From JANMZR01 sp031383555 (lineage in GTDB: Bacteria; Bacteroidota; Bacteroidia; Cytophagales; Spirosomataceae), in contig JANMZR010000175.1 of NCBI GenBank assembly GCA_031383555.1, positions 1-5,636 of the forward strand: DNA of 5,636 nt, read 5' to 3'. Each line of letters opens with the position of its first letter. Within the stretch, counting starts at the first letter, position 1. This document shows, piece after piece, positions 1 through 5,636 of the stretch. Below the pieces are notes generated by a model, which was not told where the DNA came from, made no database searches, and saw only the letters and a program-made list of their open reading frames with translations. Position numbers and translations under genes: made by a program.

Positions 1-781
1 TTTTTTTATAACTTTTACAAGAATGAAAGCTCTCATAACGTCGTATACTCAAACCTGATAGTATATTTCCGGGTAAGGTAAAATTATTTTGAGGATACGT
101 TTGCATCATATTCAGCTTGCAAATAGTCATTTCACTATTGGAAAATAAGGTCGGATACAAAGTTTTAAAGTCGTACCCATTACAAATAATTACTTTTTCG
201 CCACTATATTTTTTTCCAAATGCGGTGGTAACTTCTACCGATTGTTTCTTAATATCACAATGAATAACCGTTGTATTATTGAGGTAATTCAAATGATAGT
301 CGTGAATTAATTTATCTATTAGCATATGAATCATTGACCTTGGCTCTACTGAAAGCTCATTTGGAAAATAGAGCCCCCCTTTTACGTATTTACTATTCAA
401 CCCTTTAACTTTGTTGAGGCATTGCTTGGCCGTCATTAACACAGCATCATAGTCCCTTTGTTCAAAAATAGTAGCCATTTCCACCAAAAGCATGAGTTCG
501 TCTTCATCAGAGGCAAAATAGTAGCTGCCATTATTTCGTACCGTAATATCAGTTTTTTCTTGAATATCTTGGTAAATTTCTATTGATTTTCGGCCATGTT
601 CAAACCATTTTTTTAATGATTGACCTGAAGGCACTATTTGCCCAAAATTCCTTACCGTGGCTTCTTTAGGCGCTGAATCTCGTTCAATTAATAGCACAGT
701 TTTGCCTAATTTCAAAGCATGCAGGGCGTGAAAAGTACCCAAATTACCAGCACCAATTACAATTAAATCGAATTTTTTCAT
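1..781 (-). CDS. FAD-dependent oxidoreductase of the phosphonate-linked TIGR03364 (HpnW-proposed) type, C-terminus cut by the window edge
   Basis: The frame is open for 260 codons from the ATG at 781-779 to the left edge. The first residues form a Rossmann FAD-binding site: GAGNLG at 10-15 fits GxGxxG, and E33 closes the second strand as the usual ribose-binding acid. VRNFGQ at 43-48 is typical of this clade, as are VIICNGYDF at 197-205 and SIRRYE at about 246-250. The fold is that of deaminating amino-acid oxidases (DAO family). Members usually run to roughly 370 residues, so about a third of the protein, including the last FAD-binding part, is outside. The family is known to sit beside PhnX-like HAD hydrolases and is proposed to oxidise the amine of an aminophosphonate to an aldehyde. 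The gene starts 10 bases after the HAD stop, so the two are almost certainly co-transcribed and probably act in sequence. The exact substrate (2-aminoethylphosphonate, an N-methyl form or a hydroxylated form) cannot be read from the sequence. Confidence 0.9.
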   Translation of the reverse strand, partial: MKKFDLIVIGAGNLGTFHALHALKLGKTVLLIERDSAPKEATVRNFGQIVPSGQSLKKWFEHGRKSIEIYQDIQEKTDITVRNNGSYYFASDEDELMLLVEMATIFEQRDYDAVLMTAKQCLNKVKGLNSKYVKGGLYFPNELSVEPRSMIHMLIDKLIHDYHLNYLNNTTVIHCDIKKQSVEVTTAFGKKYSGEKVIICNGYDFKTLYPTLFSNSEMTICKLNMMQTYPQNNFTLPGNILSGLSIRRYESFHSCKSYKK

Positions 782-791
782 TTAAAATTTT

Positions 792-1532
792 TTAGCTAAT
801 TCCTGAGTCTGTTTTAATTAGATTTGCCAAATAATCCTGAAATTCTCGTAAAGAATCAACCATAATTTGGGGGTAAAACTGTTTCAATTGTTCAGCAGAG
901 TGGGTTCCATTTGTGATGGCGGCTACATAGCCAACATTTGCAGAGTCGCCAGCAATAATGTCGGAGGGGGTATCGCCAATAACTGCTACTTTTTCATGGT
1001 TTGTTATGTTAAGTAACTCCATCGCTTTGAATATCATATCTGGCTTAGGCCGTCCATGCTGTACCTCATCCGAGGCAATGGAAACATCAATAATACTTCC
1101 ATTTGAACCTATATAATTCGAATTTAGGCCTTTCAACCAACCTAATTTCGCTAATATAATATCAGTTACTTTTCTGTAGAAACCTGTGGTTAGGCCAATT
1201 TTTATGTTATTTTCTTTTAAATACTGAAATAATTCCAAACAGCCGATGGTTGGCTTTGCTCCATTAATTAAGTAATGGCTTTCAAGGATATTACAAAAAA
1301 CCGAATAAGAATTGCTCACTTTATTTTTTAAAACTGCCTCAGCCAAATTGGGATACGCCTCGTTCCAAAGCATATTAAAAACCTCAATTTTTGAGTACCC
1401 TTGCAATTCTAGAATCCTCTCAGGACTAACATTTAAACCTGTTTCAAAAGCTGCTTTAGCAAAACAAGCTTCCACCTCATGGTTATCATGAACGGTGGTT
1501 CCAGCCATATCAAATACTACTAATTCTATCAT
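792..1532 (-). CDS. PhnX-like (phosphonatase-like) HAD hydrolase, TIGR03351 type
   Basis: This 246-residue cytoplasmic enzyme is predicted to hydrolyse the C-P bond of a 2-oxoethylphosphonate. Motif I is FDMAGTTV at 7-14: D8 is the nucleophile, and A10 stands where most HAD enzymes have the second Asp, as in phosphonoacetaldehyde hydrolase. The cap has GYSK at 45-48, placing K48 where PhnX carries its Schiff-base lysine. Motif II is LTTGF at 114-118. The usual motif III lysine appears to be an arginine, R161 in GRPKPD, another phosphonatase-clade mark. Motif IV is GDTPSD at 186-191 with acidic Mg2+ ligands. Length fits the family. The FAD oxidoreductase follows 10 bases downstream and would supply the aldehyde substrate. 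No aminotransferase PhnW, the usual partner of true PhnX, is in view, which favours the PhnX-like clade over PhnX itself. The start at 1532 places motif I at the usual distance and follows an A-rich leader. Confidence 0.92.
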   Translation of the reverse strand: MIELVVFDMAGTTVHDNHEVEACFAKAAFETGLNVSPERILELQGYSKIEVFNMLWNEAYPNLAEAVLKNKVSNSYSVFCNILESHYLINGAKPTIGCLELFQYLKENNIKIGLTTGFYRKVTDIILAKLGWLKGLNSNYIGSNGSIIDVSIASDEVQHGRPKPDMIFKAMELLNITNHEKVAVIGDTPSDIIAGDSANVGYVAAITNGTHSAEQLKQFYPQIMVDSLREFQDYLANLIKTDSGIS

Positions 1533-1564
1533 TTTTTTGGCGAGTTTTTAAATTTATTATCAAT

Positions 1565-1572
1565 CAAATTTA
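1565..1572 (-). promoter_or_regulatory. Candidate -7 element for the HAD-FAD operon
   Basis: Read on the minus strand this is TAAATTTG, a full match to the Bacteroidota -7 consensus TAnnTTTG. It lies 32 bases upstream of the HAD start codon, which would give a leader of roughly 25-30 bases. No clear TTTG lies at the expected -33 distance, so only half of the promoter is supported. It sits within the 152-base divergent gap. Confidence 0.4.
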
Positions 1573-1684
1573 GCAATACTTTTCCGTCCGTATAGTTAAG
1601 AAATTGTTACCATTTTTCAGAATCAAAATTGAATGGTTTTAATTGATTAAAATTGTTGTAAATTAAGTGATTTTGTTTGTTAAT

Positions 1685-2998
1685 ATGCAATTTTTCGAAA
1701 GATTTTGTGAGAATATTAGTGATAAATTGGCTAAAAAAAGCCAATTATTTACAACCATATTTTTAGGTTTAGCTGCATTTTGTACTTATTCAAGTATGTA
1801 TGCCTTTCGCAAACCGTTTACAGCTAGTACATTTGCCAATTTAGAAATATTTGGTATAGATTATAAAGTGGCCTTAGTATTTTTTCAACTGTTGGGCTAT
1901 ACTACCGCCAAAGCAATTGGAATAAAATTCGTATCGGAAACAAAGCCCGAAAATCGGATGAAATATATTATTGGTTTGGTGGCTTTATCATTGGCTGCAT
2001 TATTAATATTTTCAATAGTACCCGCCCCCGACAATTGGCCATTTATGTATATTAATGGACTTGCTTTAGGTATGATTTATGGCCTGGTATTTAGCTATTT
2101 GGAGGGCAGAAAAGTAACCGAAATATTGTCTGCATTTTTGGTAGTAAGTTTTATTGTTTCATCAGGTTTTATGAAGTCAATTGGTAGGTATTTAATTGAA
2201 CAAAATATTGATGAAAGTACAATGCCATTTATTGTCGGGTTACTATTTTTTCCAGTATTTTGCCTTTCCAGTTTAGCCTTAAATATGGCCCCAAAACCTT
2301 CTGAAAGCGATATAGAGAGCCGTTCGGCAAGAGAGCCAATGACTTCAGCTGAAAGAAAAGGCTTTTTAAATAAATATGGTATTGGCTTATTTTTCCTAAT
2401 TGTGGTATATATTTGCATGACTATTTTTAGAGATATTAGAGACAATTTTAGTGTTGAAATTTGGGCAGCAATGGGTATTTCTAATGGTGCACTTTTAACC
2501 CAAACTGAATTAATAATTGGCCTAATCATCAGCCTCAATATTGCTTTTGGTTATTTAATAAAAGACAATACAAAAGCCTTTTATTTCAATCTATTTTTTA
2601 TTGTATTTGGCTGTCTATTAATTATTATTTCAACTCAATCGTTTTTAAATAATTTTACCAGCCCATTTTGGTGGATGGTGCTCAGTGGCTTGGGTATATA
2701 TTTAGCCTATATTCCATTCAATGCTGTACTATTTGATAGACTTTTGGCGGTTTTGAAAGAGAAAGCTAATATTGGTTTTATTTTTTACTTAGCTGATTTT
2801 TGTGGATATTTGGGCTCACTTTGTGTGATGATTTATCAAAATTATTTGCAGAAAAAGAATATTTCTTGGTTAAAATTAATAACAGATATGGCCATTTGGT
2901 TACCAATTATATCTATTGGTTGTGTTATAATTTCCTTTATTTATTTTCAACGAAAAATGAACAAGAAATATCGAGAACAAGAATTACAACTAGGATAG
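1685..2998 (+). CDS. DUF5690-type major facilitator superfamily carrier, likely organophosphonate importer
   Basis: From ATG 1685 this is a 437-residue inner-membrane protein with about twelve hydrophobic segments. These are near 21-41, 60-80, 92-112, 119-138, 146-165, 181-200, 231-249, 274-292, 298-317, 328-349, 362-384 and 403-421, with a polar central loop at 203-230. The MYAFRKPFTA stretch at 38-47 is what I associate with DUF5690 proteins of Bacteroidota. R42-K43 at the end of helix 1, K76 in helix 2 and R249/R252 in helix 7 fall close to R45-K46, K80 and R269 of the glycerol-3-phosphate antiporter GlpT, suggesting an anionic phospho- or phosphono-compound as cargo; this is inference. 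A GTG at 1667 extends the frame by six residues, but the internal ATG gives the more natural start before the first helix. The gene is divergent from the HAD-FAD pair, and the HD oxygenase follows after 169 bases on the same strand. Substrate and direction of transport are unproven. Confidence 0.85.
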   Translation: MQFFERFCENISDKLAKKSQLFTTIFLGLAAFCTYSSMYAFRKPFTASTFANLEIFGIDYKVALVFFQLLGYTTAKAIGIKFVSETKPENRMKYIIGLVALSLAALLIFSIVPAPDNWPFMYINGLALGMIYGLVFSYLEGRKVTEILSAFLVVSFIVSSGFMKSIGRYLIEQNIDESTMPFIVGLLFFPVFCLSSLALNMAPKPSESDIESRSAREPMTSAERKGFLNKYGIGLFFLIVVYICMTIFRDIRDNFSVEIWAAMGISNGALLTQTELIIGLIISLNIAFGYLIKDNTKAFYFNLFFIVFGCLLIIISTQSFLNNFTSPFWWMVLSGLGIYLAYIPFNAVLFDRLLAVLKEKANIGFIFYLADFCGYLGSLCVMIYQNYLQKKNISWLKLITDMAIWLPIISIGCVIISFIYFQRKMNKKYREQELQLG

Positions 2999-3067
2999 TT
3001 ATTACCTTTTTTTGATAATCAAATTCTGATCTAAAAGATTTAAAAACAATTATAAACGAAATTAAAT

Positions 3068-3082
3068 TGGATCAAAAATCCA
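3068..3082. repeat. Small perfect inverted repeat in the carrier-HD gene gap
   Basis: TGGAT and ATCCA form a perfect 5-base stem around a CAAAA loop, within the otherwise featureless AT-rich 169-base gap at 2999-3167. No T-run follows, so it is not a convincing intrinsic terminator. It could be a weak RNA hairpin or an operator half-site pair, or chance. Confidence 0.2.
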
Positions 3083-3167
3083 CTTAAATTTCAACTAACT
3101 TTGGAACAATATCTTGTTTTACAATTCTTTATGATACTTTAAATATTGATAATTAAATTAATCGCTT

Positions 3168-3791
3168 ATGAAAAACACAACTGAAACAAGTATAAGAAAA
3201 AACCTCGATTTCCTTTTTGATTTATATATTAACCATGGCAATACTGAATACCATGGCGAGCCGGTTTCAGTGTTAGAACATAGTGTACAGGCTGCAATTT
3301 TAGCCCAGAAAACAAAAAGTAAAAATTATGTAATATTGGCAGCTTTTCTGCATGATATTGGCCATTTATTGATTGAAAATGAGCAAGAAAAAATGGGCAA
3401 TTTTGGTCATATTTCGCATGAAAAAATTGGTGCTAATAAAATTTTAGAACTGGGCTTTTCTGAAAAAATTGCCGAATTGATACTCCATCATGTTCTGGCA
3501 AAAAGGTATTTAGTGACCAAATTTCCGAGTTATTTCGAAAAGCTTTCTGAGGCAAGTATTGAAACCTTAACTATACAAGGTGGTAAAATGGAAAAACTAG
3601 AAATGGAAGCATTTGAAAGAACAAGCCAATTTAAAAATAGCCTTCTGCTACGTATCTGGGACGACCAAGCCAAAATACCCAACGAGCATATTCCTGATCT
3701 TGGTTTTTATTATGAAATAGCACGCAAACACCTAAAGGCCAATTACAGATTAAATAATAAAAGTCGTAAACAAATATTAGCTAACAGTTGA
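3168..3791 (+). CDS. phnZ: PhnZ-like HD-domain mixed-valence di-iron oxygenase (phosphonate C-P cleavage)
   Basis: PhnZ cleaves (R)-1-hydroxy-2-aminoethylphosphonate with O2 to glycine and phosphate. In this 207-residue soluble protein the PhnZ iron ligands recur at a constant offset of +4: H38, H62-D63, H84, H108 and D165 (H34, H58-D59, H80, H104 and D161 in PhnZ as I recall it). The substrate-gating pair Y24/E27 is matched by Y28 and E31 in EYHGEP, and PhnZ H62, K108, S126 and R158 by H66, K112, S130 and R162. This agreement sets the protein apart from ordinary HD phosphohydrolases and fits the family of phosphonate-operon-associated HDIG proteins (TIGR03276). The related enzyme TmpB, which acts on the trimethylammonio analogue, is an alternative; E31 favours a free amine, but this is not decisive. 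The 2-oxoglutarate hydroxylase PhnY that normally makes the substrate is not in the window. The gene follows the carrier by 169 bases and may share its transcript; no strong promoter was found in the gap. Confidence 0.9.
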   Translation: MKNTTETSIRKNLDFLFDLYINHGNTEYHGEPVSVLEHSVQAAILAQKTKSKNYVILAAFLHDIGHLLIENEQEKMGNFGHISHEKIGANKILELGFSEKIAELILHHVLAKRYLVTKFPSYFEKLSEASIETLTIQGGKMEKLEMEAFERTSQFKNSLLLRIWDDQAKIPNEHIPDLGFYYEIARKHLKANYRLNNKSRKQILANS

Positions 3792-3811
3792 TTAGATTAT
3801 TTAATATTTTG
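3771..3811. repeat. AT-rich imperfect inverted repeat spanning the HD gene stop codon
   Basis: CAAATATTA (3771-3779) pairs with TAATATTTTG (3802-3811), with one extra T. Inside it CTAA (3781-3784) pairs with TTAG (3792-3795) around a 7-base loop that holds the TGA stop. It could fold at the 3' end of the HD transcript, but the stem is AT-only in its outer part, has a large internal bulge and lacks a clean T-tract, so terminator function is doubtful. Confidence 0.2.
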
Positions 3812-3837
3812 TTTAAAATTAAGATAAATGATTTTTG
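3808..3837 (+). promoter_or_regulatory. Candidate Bacteroidota promoter for the lipoprotein phosphoesterase gene
   Basis: TTTG at 3808-3811 fits the -33 element. After an 18-base spacer, GATTTTTG at 3830-3837 matches the -7 consensus TAnnTTTG except for its first base. Transcription would begin around 3842-3845, giving a leader of some 35-40 bases that ends in the A-rich tract before ATG 3880. In such AT-rich DNA a near match can arise by chance, but spacing and position are both suitable. Confidence 0.35.
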
Positions 3838-3879
3838 CAAAATCTTAAATAATTTTGAGAAGAAAAAAAATAAAACAAA

Positions 3880-5601
3880 ATGAAAAAATTAACGCTCTCT
3901 TTTTTAATAGTTATTAGTTTGTTAAATAGCTGTAAAAAGCCGACAACCAACAATGATACATTTGCTGAAACTATCAATAATTTATCAGCAAAAAGAGTAA
4001 AATTGCCCAATGGTTGGTCGTTAACCCCAGCTGGTAAATCGGTGGATTTGAAATATGATTTCCCATTGAATATGGTAGTTTCGCCTTCGAAAAAATACTT
4101 GGCAATCACCAATAACGGTCAGAGCAAACAAAGTATTACTTTAGTTGATTTGGCTACTGAAGCCATACTTGACAATGAAGATATTGAAAAATCTTACCTG
4201 GGTTTGGCTTTCAGTAATGATGGGAAAAAGGTATATGCATCCGCTGGAAATGACAATAAAATAAATATATATTCAACAGATAATCAGACACTTATAAAGG
4301 ATACTGCAATTGTTTTAGGCAAAGCTTTTCCTAATAAAATATCGCCAACCGGCCTCACCGTGGACTCAGATAAAAACTTATTATATATAGTTACCAAAGA
4401 CAATAACAAGCTTTATATCTGTAATACTTTGAAAAAAACAGTTTTAAAAGAGGTTGCTCTTCCCAATGAGGCTTATACTTGTGTACTGTTGCCAAATAAA
4501 AAACAACTTTATATTTCACTTTGGGGAGGTTCAAAAATCGCCATTTTTAATACTGAAACTCAAACCTTAACTGGCGAAATTTCAGTTGATAAAAACCCTA
4601 ATGATATGTTATTGACAAAAGATGGGAAATACCTTTTTGTTGCGCATGGCAATGACAATACCGTTTCTGTAATTGAGACATCATCCAATAAAAAAATTGA
4701 AACATTAGTGGCCTCTCTTTTTCCAAATGCACCAGTGGGCACCACTCCAAACGGATTAGCTTTGGATAATTCAGAGAAAAAACTTTTTATCGCCAATGCC
4801 GATAATAACTGTTTAGCTGTATTTGATGTTTCCGATAAAGGGAAAAGTAAGTCTTTAGGTTTTATACCAACAGGCTGGTACCCAACATCAGTGAAAGTGA
4901 TTAATGATAAAATATACGTAACAAACGGTAAGGGAATGAGTTCATCGGCAAACCCAAAAGGGCCAAATCCGAACCTTTCAAAAGCACCTCAATATAAAGG
5001 AGCCAACTTTGAAGCCAACCGAAACGAAACCCAATATATAGGAGGCTTATTCAAAGGAACACTTTCTATAATTGATATGCCAAACGAGCCGCAATTGGAA
5101 GCCTACACCAAATTGGTATATGAAAATACACCTTATAACAAAAATAAAGAATTAAACGCCGAAGGCGAAGCTGGCAATCCCATACCAATGAAAGTTGGTG
5201 ATATTTCACCTATTAAATATGTATTTTATATCGTAAAAGAAAATCGTACTTATGACCAGGTTTTGGGTGATGTGAAAGCCGGAAATGGCGACCCAAGCCT
5301 ATGCCTTTTTCCTGAAAATATTACTCCAAATCAACATAAAATAGTGAATGATTTTGTGCTATTGGATAATTTTTATGTGGACGCTGAGGTGTCAGCTGAT
5401 GGCCATAATTGGTCGATGGCAGCCTATGCCAACGATTATGTAGAGAAAAATTGGGTTACGAGTTACGGAGGCAGAGGTGGCTCTTACGATTATGAAGGAC
5501 AGCGAGAAATTGCTTATCCAAGAAACGGATTTATTTGGGATTACTGTAAAAGAGCTAAAATTTCGTTTAGAACCTACGGCGAATTTGCTGATTCGCCCTA
5601 A
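3880..5601 (+). CDS. Lipoprotein with YVTN/YncE beta-propeller and truncated alkaline-phosphatase-family phosphoesterase domain (in-frame stop)
   Basis: The protein begins with a lipoprotein signal: KK, a hydrophobic run, then LNSC with C18 as the lipidated cysteine, so it is exported and membrane-anchored. Residues about 55-350 form repeated strands of a YVTN/YncE-like propeller, for example VYASAGNDNKINIYS, YLFVAHGNDNTVSVIET and KLFIANADNNCLAVFD. The phosphoesterase domain starts near 445: KENRTYDQVLGD at 453-464 carries the E454-N455 pair that in acid phosphatase/phospholipase C relatives binds metal, and DGH lies at 507-509. The architecture is that of proteins named bifunctional YncE family/alkaline phosphatase family protein, usually 800 or more residues long. 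Here translation stops at codon 574, inside the domain and probably before the later metal-binding acids, so the product as written should be inactive as a phosphatase. The frame appears to continue past the stop, pointing to a point nonsense change or a sequence error. It follows the HD gene by 88 bases with its own possible promoter. A role in phosphate-ester scavenging is inference. Confidence 0.85.
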   Translation: MKKLTLSFLIVISLLNSCKKPTTNNDTFAETINNLSAKRVKLPNGWSLTPAGKSVDLKYDFPLNMVVSPSKKYLAITNNGQSKQSITLVDLATEAILDNEDIEKSYLGLAFSNDGKKVYASAGNDNKINIYSTDNQTLIKDTAIVLGKAFPNKISPTGLTVDSDKNLLYIVTKDNNKLYICNTLKKTVLKEVALPNEAYTCVLLPNKKQLYISLWGGSKIAIFNTETQTLTGEISVDKNPNDMLLTKDGKYLFVAHGNDNTVSVIETSSNKKIETLVASLFPNAPVGTTPNGLALDNSEKKLFIANADNNCLAVFDVSDKGKSKSLGFIPTGWYPTSVKVINDKIYVTNGKGMSSSANPKGPNPNLSKAPQYKGANFEANRNETQYIGGLFKGTLSIIDMPNEPQLEAYTKLVYENTPYNKNKELNAEGEAGNPIPMKVGDISPIKYVFYIVKENRTYDQVLGDVKAGNGDPSLCLFPENITPNQHKIVNDFVLLDNFYVDAEVSADGHNWSMAAYANDYVEKNWVTSYGGRGGSYDYEGQREIAYPRNGFIWDYCKRAKISFRTYGEFADSP

Positions 5602-5636
5602 GGAAATTATGCGGGGGTGCAGGGTAATGTTTGTGC
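5599..5636 (+). other. In-frame TAA followed by apparent continuation of the phosphoesterase domain
   Basis: The stop falls right after GEFADSP. Read on in the same frame, the remaining bases encode GNYAGVQGNVC without another stop, which looks like a natural continuation after the RTYGEFAD segment of this family. One base change (for example AAA to TAA, giving SPKG) would restore the frame, so no shift needs to be invoked. The last 35 bases, including a run of five G, look richer in G+C than the gene before them. The gene's 3' end lies beyond the window. Confidence 0.6.

Noticed and set aside
2095..2538. Minus-strand open frame of 147 codons inside the carrier gene
   Set aside because: It lies wholly antisense to a well-supported membrane protein gene, shows no recognisable motif, and its composition is what the complement of a hydrophobic coding region gives.
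2800..3015. Plus-strand open frame of 71 codons over the 3' end of the carrier gene
   Set aside because: It overlaps the real gene in another frame for most of its length and has no start context or domain of its own.
3001..3030. T-run and weak TTATTA/TGATAA pairing after the carrier stop as a terminator
   Set aside because: The arms mismatch and the T-run lies in the loop rather than after a stem, so it does not have terminator form.
3233..3257. Two CCATGGC copies 18 bases apart in the HD gene
   Set aside because: They encode the HGN and HGE parts of the protein in frame, the second being part of the conserved YHGE site; two copies do not make a repeat element.
3819..4112. Minus-strand open frame of 97 codons over the start of the lipoprotein gene
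   Set aside because: It is antisense to a clear lipoprotein signal and propeller start, with no family resemblance.
4560..4796. Minus-strand open frame of 78 codons inside the propeller region
   Set aside because: It is a shadow of the repeat-rich propeller coding sequence.
5599..5601. Altered genetic code in which TAA is sense
   Set aside because: The HAD gene itself ends at TAA at a natural length, and the neighbouring genes end at TAG and TGA, so all three codons serve as normal stops here.

Overview
The window reads as Bacteroidota DNA. It is AT-rich by eye, start codons are preceded by A-rich tracts rather than Shine-Dalgarno sites, promoter candidates resemble the Bacteroidota form (-33 TTTG, -7 TAnnTTTG), the carrier is of the DUF5690 type, and a lipoprotein carries a short SPII signal. 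Cytophagales is a guess from overall character. Family assignments come from motif reading and memory, not database searches.

Layout: positions 1-1532 hold two tightly spaced minus-strand genes. A PhnX-like HAD hydrolase is followed after 10 bases by an FAD-dependent oxidoreductase that runs off the left edge. A 152-base divergent gap with a promoter-like element separates them from a plus-strand series: a DUF5690 major facilitator carrier (1685-2998), a PhnZ-like HD oxygenase (3168-3791), and a lipoprotein with an N-terminal YVTN/YncE-type beta-propeller and the start of an alkaline-phosphatase-superfamily phosphoesterase domain (3880-5601). No RNA genes, insertion sequences or CRISPR arrays were seen, and no gene-free stretch exceeds 300 bases.

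How the genes fit together: the first four look like an aminophosphonate-use cassette. The carrier would import an organophosphonate. The FAD enzyme would oxidise the amino end of an aminophosphonate to a 2-oxoethylphosphonate, which the HAD enzyme would cleave hydrolytically. The HD enzyme would cleave a 1-hydroxy-2-aminoethylphosphonate-type substrate oxidatively to glycine (or a related product) and phosphate. The cassette thus pairs two unrelated C-P-cleaving chemistries. The hydroxylase PhnY and the transaminase PhnW are not in the window, though either could lie beyond an edge. The lipoprotein phosphoesterase may add surface or periplasmic phosphate scavenging.

Two points stand out. The DUF5690 carrier has basic residues placed much like the phosphate-binding residues of GlpT. 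The phosphoesterase gene carries an in-frame TAA at 5599-5601, inside a domain that appears to continue in the same frame to the window edge.
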